A program made the position numbers and the translations under genes. Shown one piece after another: positions 58,544 through 64,000 of a stretch of 64,000 bases of DNA. Source of the DNA: Ricinus communis (lineage: Eukaryota; Streptophyta; Magnoliopsida; Malpighiales; Euphorbiaceae). How positions within the stretch are numbered: position 1 is the first letter of the stretch; each line of letters starts with the position of its first letter. The stretch covers positions 27,961,001 through 28,025,000 of the forward strand of contig NC_063263.1 in the NCBI RefSeq assembly GCF_019578655.1, in the 5' to 3' direction. The notes beneath the pieces are model-generated. The model was not told the DNA's origin, did no database searches, and saw only the letters and a list, made by a program, of their open reading frames with translations.

Positions 58544-59170
58544 GTAATCATAGACTGACTATACAAGGTAGGGAGTATATGGGTCTTAGTTATCTGGTTG
58601 ATAACATTGTTATCTCAATAACAGTTGAGAATTTGACACACACTGTAATTTAACCACAACCCATGTAAAAAAAGGTCTTTAGCATGGCAACAGTTATCAT
58701 GATTGGAATACATGGGTGAATATCATGATACACAAGCCAATAAACTAAAATACACAACCCGTCCTTGTACATAGGAAAACACGATTTATGTCTATTGCAA
58801 ACGGCAGTTGCTTTAGCCCTTAATAAATGTAGGACTCTTTGAAAGAGTTTTCACGACCTAAGATTACATAGCAAAATAAATAGATCAAACTCTAAAGATT
58901 AGCATCATTTGACTCCTTCACTTATACCTCAATATAAAACTATTATCTACTTATGCATTTGAGGTATTAGGAAAAATCTAAATAAACAAGGAGAAAAATT
59001 AGATTAAAAGGAGATAGATCTGTTTATAATTACCTTTAGAAATTTCTTAAATAGAAAAACCATTGCACTAAGACTTACTAAACAAGCAAAACTACAACTT
59101 TCTCTTGTCGCAGTAACACTTTTGTTGCGTGGAGGGATTGAGGGGAAAGGAAAGTAGCCAAAAGAAATTT
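58544..59170 (-). pseudogene. Duplicated SETD9-like gene 5' end, right half (dead exons 2 and 1)
   Basis: Matches about 35,003-35,635. Exon 1 equivalent at 59,063-59,034 keeps an ATG, ten codons (MVFLFKKFLK) and a gt donor. Exon 2 equivalent at 58,857-58,764 is 94 nt instead of 104. The 10-nt loss shifts the frame and gives a stop after about 14 codons, and its donor GT has become GA. It is disconnected from exons 3-4 by the nested elements. If transcribed it could make at most a short non-functional product. Confidence 0.85.
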
Positions 59171-59363
59171 TTATATCATTTTCTTTTTTATTTGGATATG
59201 TCGGCAGCTGCTTCAAGCATGCACCCAAGTGTCTCTAGCGACTACGACATTGCAAAGCTTTTTAACCTAATTGGGAACACGCTAACTAGTCATAAAACTT
59301 AACACAGAGAAAATGAGTCGAGACCTGGGTAATTCTACGGGACACTTTTACTAATTGAGTGGC
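59171..59363. other. Gene-free spacer
   Basis: Sequence between the end of the gene duplication and the next LTR. No feature recognised. Confidence 0.3.
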
Positions 59364-59908
59364 TGTCAGCATCCATTTTTCAGATCTAGATATCAAGGGA
59401 ATTACGAAAAATCTGATGATGAAAGTTATTGCCTTCCTCGAGTCACAAAAGATTAAGGAAAGACGAATCTGAGTGAAGGATGGAAATAATTGGACTTAAA
59501 ATTACCTTTTTAGAAACAACTTGGATGCAATTGACAGAAAAAATAAAGTTTGAGGGATAAAATAGCAGTTTTCATAAATTTAAGGACTAAATTATCAAAA
59601 TTTTTGAAAATTTTTCTCCTTAGAGCCAATCGGCTCTATGCACAGCCGATTGGCTCTACACAATATTGATTGGCTGTTTTTTTGAATATTTTCAACCTAA
59701 AATGCCAGAAATTGATAAAAACAAATTTCTATAAATATTTATGATAATTATTAGGATTTTAAAATATTTTTAATAATAATTATTTGAATATAAAAGATTT
59801 AATCTCTTTTTATTGGGTATTAATTTGATAAAGGGGAAGGATAATTACAATTTGTTTTAAATAATTGAACAATTATCATTATTTCCTAAGGTTTCCTAAC
59901 TCTATTGC

Positions 59909-59916
59909 TATAAATA
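59909..59916 (+). promoter_or_regulatory. TATA box of Tat-like LTR (copy 3)
   Basis: tataaata in the same relative place as in copies 1, 2 and 4. Confidence 0.4.
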
Positions 59917-60216
59917 GATGGATGCAATCTAGGCTTAGGGTTAGCATAGCTGAGCATAGATAGAAAATTCTTTTTTAACTACATCAACAAATATAGACAG
60001 TTAGCCTTTAGCCAGCCACTAACAAAGAGCTCCCAAATTAGAAAACCCATTGAAGAACGACATAAACTCTTCTAAAAATTCCAAAAGCAGAATTGGATTC
60101 CTAACCACTCTTTGATTCAATAGCTTTCTCATTTCATGAGACTCGTAGAATAACAACCAACAGTGATAACCTGAGGGTTCTCCTACATCCATATCATAAA
60201 TATCTCTTCCCCAATT

Positions 60217-60217
60217 T

Positions 60218-60242
<25 letters not shown>
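60217..60242. repeat. (TA)n microsatellite
   Basis: About thirteen TA dinucleotides, inside LTR copy 3; absent from copies 1 and 2. Confidence 0.9.
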
Positions 60243-60249
<7 letters not shown>

Positions 60250-61426
60250 TATTTATATTTGTTTATAGAAACATGATTAGGAATTTTTTTAAAATATTTG
60301 TTCCATATGATTCACATGACTAGACTAGAATACCTTTTTACTTAATATGCTGATTGTATTGGGTTTTGAATTTGATAATAAGAACACATCGAGTTTTGAA
60401 TATGATTTGATTAGTTAATACTAAATATATTTAGATTATATTTCAATTTTTTTATTCATTTTTCTAACTGAATTTTTACCCTCTATGCATGTGAAAATCG
60501 GTTCTGAGCGTGAGAAATTAAGAAAAGCTATAGGAAAGCCACTTAAAGCCCCAAGAGCCGATCAATTTTACACTATGAGCTGACCGTCTGTGCTTGATGT
60601 TAGGTTGATTTTCAAGTTTCAGAAATATTTTTTGCAATTTGATATATTGTAACTTAGTTTTTAGGATTTTTCTTTCAAATTTTTAATTATAGGCAGGTTA
60701 TAATAGCTTAGATTTATTCTCTGTACTTTATTTTTTGACTTATTTTATATGGATGCTAAATATATGGTTGTATGATTGTTTAATATAGACATAGGCTTTA
60801 ATTGGACCTGATATGGAATTGTAGTCCATTAGGTAAATTAATGGTAATTAAGCCTTAAAGTCAACATAGACCTAGTGGAATTCTACTATGTTTTAATTAA
60901 ATTAATTGGGGCCATATTAGATTTGAGATCACTTAATTAAGGCCTTTTCATAAAAAGCAGTCTATTGGCTTAAAAGTTGGAAAAGCATAATTTGTAATCA
61001 GGCTAGACTAGGCGGGCCATGTATTTGATTAACTAGTAAGTTTGGTTAATAACTTTGAGTATGGGTTGGGATTTAATAAAATGGGTTAGATCCAGGTGGA
61101 CCTCACATGTTTTAGTGCTTGATGTGTAATATATAATTGTTGATTTATATGGAATAACACATTAAATTATAAATTAGAAGATAAATATGCACAAATAAGG
61201 AAGTTAGCTTTCAAATCCATCTCTAGATTTGTGATGTAAGCTTCCTTATGAAATTGAAAAAACATCAATCATTAGTAAAGTATCTCGGTGAATTATCCAG
61301 GTGGTGACTCCTATCTCTGTGCTAGTCTCTATGATTGGTTAGCATGTCTCCAATTAAGTTAAAAAATCTTGCAGTGCTGTAGTCGCTAAAGACACTTAGA
61401 TACGTGCCCGAAACTGCCATCTATAA

Positions 61427-61444
61427 TAGCGACTCCACTAGGGA
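61427..61444 (+). other. Primer-binding-site-like sequence
   Basis: tagcgactccactaggga right after the LTR end. It resembles the tggcgactccactgggga site of Tat/Ogre elements, which I recall as complementary to tRNA-Arg. It differs at two positions. Confidence 0.55.
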
Positions 61445-61836
61445 TAAGAAAAGCTGATTCCAGTGTATGTTTGTCTTTAATTTTATTATTTAACAAGTGA
61501 TTCTTACATCACTACACTTTTACACGCCGTGCACTTTGGTTCGTATAGCCTCAATGGCATCGGCTAGTGGTTCTTTGATTCCATTCGAACCTTGAAATTG
61601 CGACACTGGCTAACTATTACTCATATGTGATGAGTGAATTTTCTTCGTCACATGGAACCTTGAGTGGGGAGACGGGCCAAGGAAGAACACCTTTTAATCG
61701 TGGGAGCCTTTTATCCTTACCCAAGATTCAGCTCATGGTAATGACAATAAGAATCTCCCTTAGGAACCTTACTGTTTACTATTTGAGATATTTCTCCTTA
61801 TAAGTACTCAAAGCCCATATATTGAAAAGGTTCTGA
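61445..61836 (+). other. Leader of Tat-like element
   Basis: About 390 bp between the primer site and a second LTR start; no coding content. All of gag and pol are missing. Confidence 0.45.
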
Positions 61837-62565
61837 TGTCAGCACCCCTTTTCTGGGTCTAGATATCAGAGGAAAAATAAAAAATCCTATGACGAGAGTT
61901 GCTGCTTTCTCGAGTCTCGAGAGGCAAAGGGTAGACAAATCCAAGGCTGCAGTCGAGGTTAATCCAGCTAGAATTATCTTTTTGAAATCAATTTGGACTT
62001 AATTGTCAGAAAAAATTAAGTTTGAAGGTAAAAACAATAATTTTTATAAAATCAGAGACTAAACTCAAATTTCAAAACTTCCTCTATTGAGCCAATCGGT
62101 TTGTTATAGAACCGATTGGATTTTGACTCTTCGACGTTGCTTTTCAGATGTTTTTACATCTAGATACAGATTCTAGAAGGTTTCCTTGAGGATAATCATT
62201 GTTTTACCGATAATTACTCAAATTTTAAATACATAAATGAGATATTTATCGATATTTCCTAGAATGTATCCCTTTCTCTAAGGTTTCCTTTGAAACCCTA
62301 CCTCTATAAATAGTAAAAGGTATTTAGGATAGGATGTAAGAATTGAAATTCAATCATAAGCAAATTCAAAAGAGAAGAAACACTGAGAAAGAAAGAAAAT
62401 AAACAAAATCAAAAGAAAACATAAGAGATTGCACTGACTACTGTAGTTAATATTCAAAGATTCAAGCCACTTAAGAAAGAGTACTTTTGGAAAACCTTTT
62501 TTAATTGACAAAAGATTTCACAAAGTCAGATCCACCTTTGGATTCTTACTTAGTTTGATGTGACC
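61837..62565 (+). repeat. Tat-like LTR (copy 4), truncated
   Basis: Starts tgtcagcaccccttttctggg and follows the family through tctcgagtctcgagagg and a short palindrome pair (gccaatcgg / accgattgg, 62,090-62,120) to beyond the TATA box at 62,305. The right end is not clear; about 62,565 is where a different repeat appears to start. Confidence 0.55.
62305..62312 (+). promoter_or_regulatory. TATA box of Tat-like LTR (copy 4)
   Basis: tataaata preceded by ctacctc, in the family-typical place. Confidence 0.4.
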
Positions 62566-63225
62566 AAGGCCAAGAGTCTACATACTTCAAGAGCCCAAGA
62601 TCCTTTAAACATCCAATAAGGACCAATCACAAGATCAAGGCCAAGAAGATGAAGAAAGCATTGTTGGGCTTATAAAGAATATTTGGGTTCAAGATAGTAC
62701 AAGCCATGAGGAGTAAACTTTAAAATCAAGTCCAAGTCTTATTAGCTTGATCTAATACCATGGGGCTTGATTAAATCTAATTAGGCCTTAATTACTCAAA
62801 TCAAGCTAATAAGAAACTAAGAAAGCAAGTTAGGCAATGAGGAATTAATGAGCAAGCCCATGCATGTGACCTCTTTAAGTGATTAGGGTTTCAACTTAAA
62901 CTTGTTGACTAGTCAATAAGGGGGGTGGCACCTTCTATTTTTTTTGTTTAGGAAATTTCTTATATGCCTTATTTTTAGAAAGTAATAATTTACTCCTTAA
63001 ATGACTTATTTCCTTTTTTCTAGCTTAATTATATGAGACACATGCTTATTTAGCTATTTAGAAATTTATTTCTTATTTAGTTTAAGAAGTAATATATTAT
63101 AACCTAAGCGATTTTATTCCTTTTCTAGTGTCATTCTAGGATTGTAGGAGACCTATAAATACCTTATATTCAGCCACCTATGTCAATCAATCTTGTATGA
63201 ATTATTTTCTTATCATACAAGATTT
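62566..63225 (+). repeat. LTR-like sequence upstream of Ty3 gag
   Basis: Noncoding. Contains a TATA-like tataaata at about 63,153 followed by a leader ending near caagattttaaat. It lies immediately before a gag that lacks its N-terminus. Probably the 5' LTR region of that element, with an internal deletion joining it to gag. No second copy is in the window to prove it. Confidence 0.35.
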
Positions 63226-64000
63226 TAAATTAGCCACCGTTGAGTTTACCAACTATACCTTGGTAACTAATAGACGAAGGAATAGAGAGCCCTTAATTGA
63301 GACATGGGAGGAGATGAAGCGAATCATGCAAAATAGGTTTGTTCCTTCATATGATTATAAATATTTGTACAATAAACTTCAAAGTCTTGTACAGGGCTCT
63401 AAATTTGTAGAAGAGTACTACCAAGCAATAGAGATGACGATGATTAGAGCTAATATTGAGGAGGACCGTGAGGCAACCATGGCAAGATTCCTGCATGGAC
63501 TAAACAAGAAAATTGCCGACTTAGTGGATCTACATCATTATGTCGACATGGAAGATATGTTACACATGGCGGTGAAGATTAAAAGGCAAGTGAAGTCTAA
63601 AAGCCCCAAGAATAATTTGTCTTCCACTACCTCTACATGGAAGTCGACTTGGAAGGGAGGAGACAAAAGCTTCAACAAATTCAAAGACTTCACCAAAGTT
63701 GATAAAGAAAGGGGGAATGTCAAAGGAAAAGAAAAAGAGAAGAGCGAGGATCCAACAACTAACTAAGTGTTTTAGATGCTTGGGATATGGGCACATAGCT
63801 TCAAATTGTCCAACCAAGCGTACAATGTACCTTAGGGGCAATGCTGAAGTTGTCAGCGAAAGTGAAGAAGATGAGATGCCCGAGCTAAAAGATGCAAGTG
63901 ATGATGAGACCTTGCAAGAGCTTGCATATGAAGAGATGTTAGTAGCACCTTGAGCCATGAACATGCAAGCCAAAGTAGAAGAGAAGGTGCAACGAGAAAA
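63226..64000 (+). pseudogene. Ty3/gypsy gag, partial, continues past window end
   Basis: From TVEFTNY: LVTNRRRNREPLIETWEEMKR, FLHGLNKKIADLVDL and VDMEDMLHMAVKIKRQ, then a lysine/serine-rich tail. The frame ends at 63,766. The CCHC knuckle CFRCLGYGHIASNC (about 63,769-63,810) and an acidic segment lie in another frame, so a frameshift separates gag core and knuckle near 63,740. The gag N-terminus is missing, and a short WW-containing piece usual before LVTNRRR in this family appears deleted. Closely related to the minus-strand gag at 22.8-23.9 kb. Confidence 0.75.

Larger units (their letters stand above)
59364..61425 (+). repeat. Tat-like LTR (copy 3), about 2.1 kb
   Basis: Starts tgtcagcatccattttt, ends gatacgtgcccgaaactgcc(a)tctata, directly before a primer-site-like sequence. 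Palindrome clusters at 59,620-59,690 (gagccaatcggctc, cagccgattggctc) and a weaker one at 60,553-60,600. TATA box at 59,909. Confidence 0.7.

Noticed and set aside
59004..59228. 74-codon minus-strand frame ending in the exon 1 remnant
   Set aside because: It reads upstream flank, dead exon 1 and intron as one frame. Only the ten exon-1 codons have homology.

Overview
The window looks like nuclear DNA of a eudicot plant. It is strongly AT-rich. Its single conventional gene has GT-AG introns and a plant-type SETD9-like product. Nearly everything else is decayed retrotransposon sequence, short DNA transposons, and an integrated plant pararetrovirus (Caulimoviridae). Repeat content and protein style suggest a woody rosid, possibly Malpighiales/Euphorbiaceae, but nothing here fixes the species.

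Layout. 1-2.5 kb: TE-derived noncoding DNA and a minus-strand Ty1/copia gag-protease remnant. 2.5-9.5 kb: a broken Tat/Ogre-like Ty3 element (LTR, dead gag, 3' UTR rich in short repeats, LTR). 9.7-10.3 kb: a possible hAT-type non-autonomous element. 12.4-14.7 kb: a copia gag-PR-integrase pseudogene split by a Mutator-like MITE that has a 9-bp target duplication. 14.7-21.8 kb: Athila-like fragments in both orientations, with a long TGTCACAAC-type LTR (copy A) lying inside them. 22.0-26.0 kb: a minus-strand Ty3 gag/PR element with one 699-bp LTR. 26-28.1 kb: no gene.

28.5-35.5 kb: the one convincing host gene, on the minus strand. It has four exons (405 codons) and encodes a SET-domain protein related to animal SETD9. 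A LINE reverse-transcriptase remnant sits in its 4.2-kb third intron. The 5' end of this gene (part of intron 2, exons 2 and 1, 5' flank) is tandemly duplicated to the right. The duplicate is dead and has been split into two halves (38,446-38,866 and 58,544-59,170) by about 19.7 kb of nested elements.

The nest can be read from target-site duplications. A TGTCACAAC-type LTR (copy B, 38,867-58,543, TSD ataat/gtaat) was entered by a Tekay/Del-like chromodomain Ty3 element (39,498-56,386, TSD gagcg). The 3' LTR of that element was entered by a solo LTR (45,052-46,532, TSD acaat) and by a 9.3-kb rearranged endogenous pararetrovirus (46,636-55,928). The viral locus contains two similar units arranged head-to-head with several short-homology junctions. 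All its reading frames are interrupted.

59.4-64 kb: two more Tat-like LTRs separated only by a primer-binding site and short leader, then an LTR-like stretch and a Ty3 gag that runs off the window. That gag is of the same family as the 22-24 kb element.

All family assignments come from reading translated motifs and repeat ends by eye; no database search or alignment was run. I saw no rRNA, no convincing tRNA, no CRISPR array and no bacterial-type operon.
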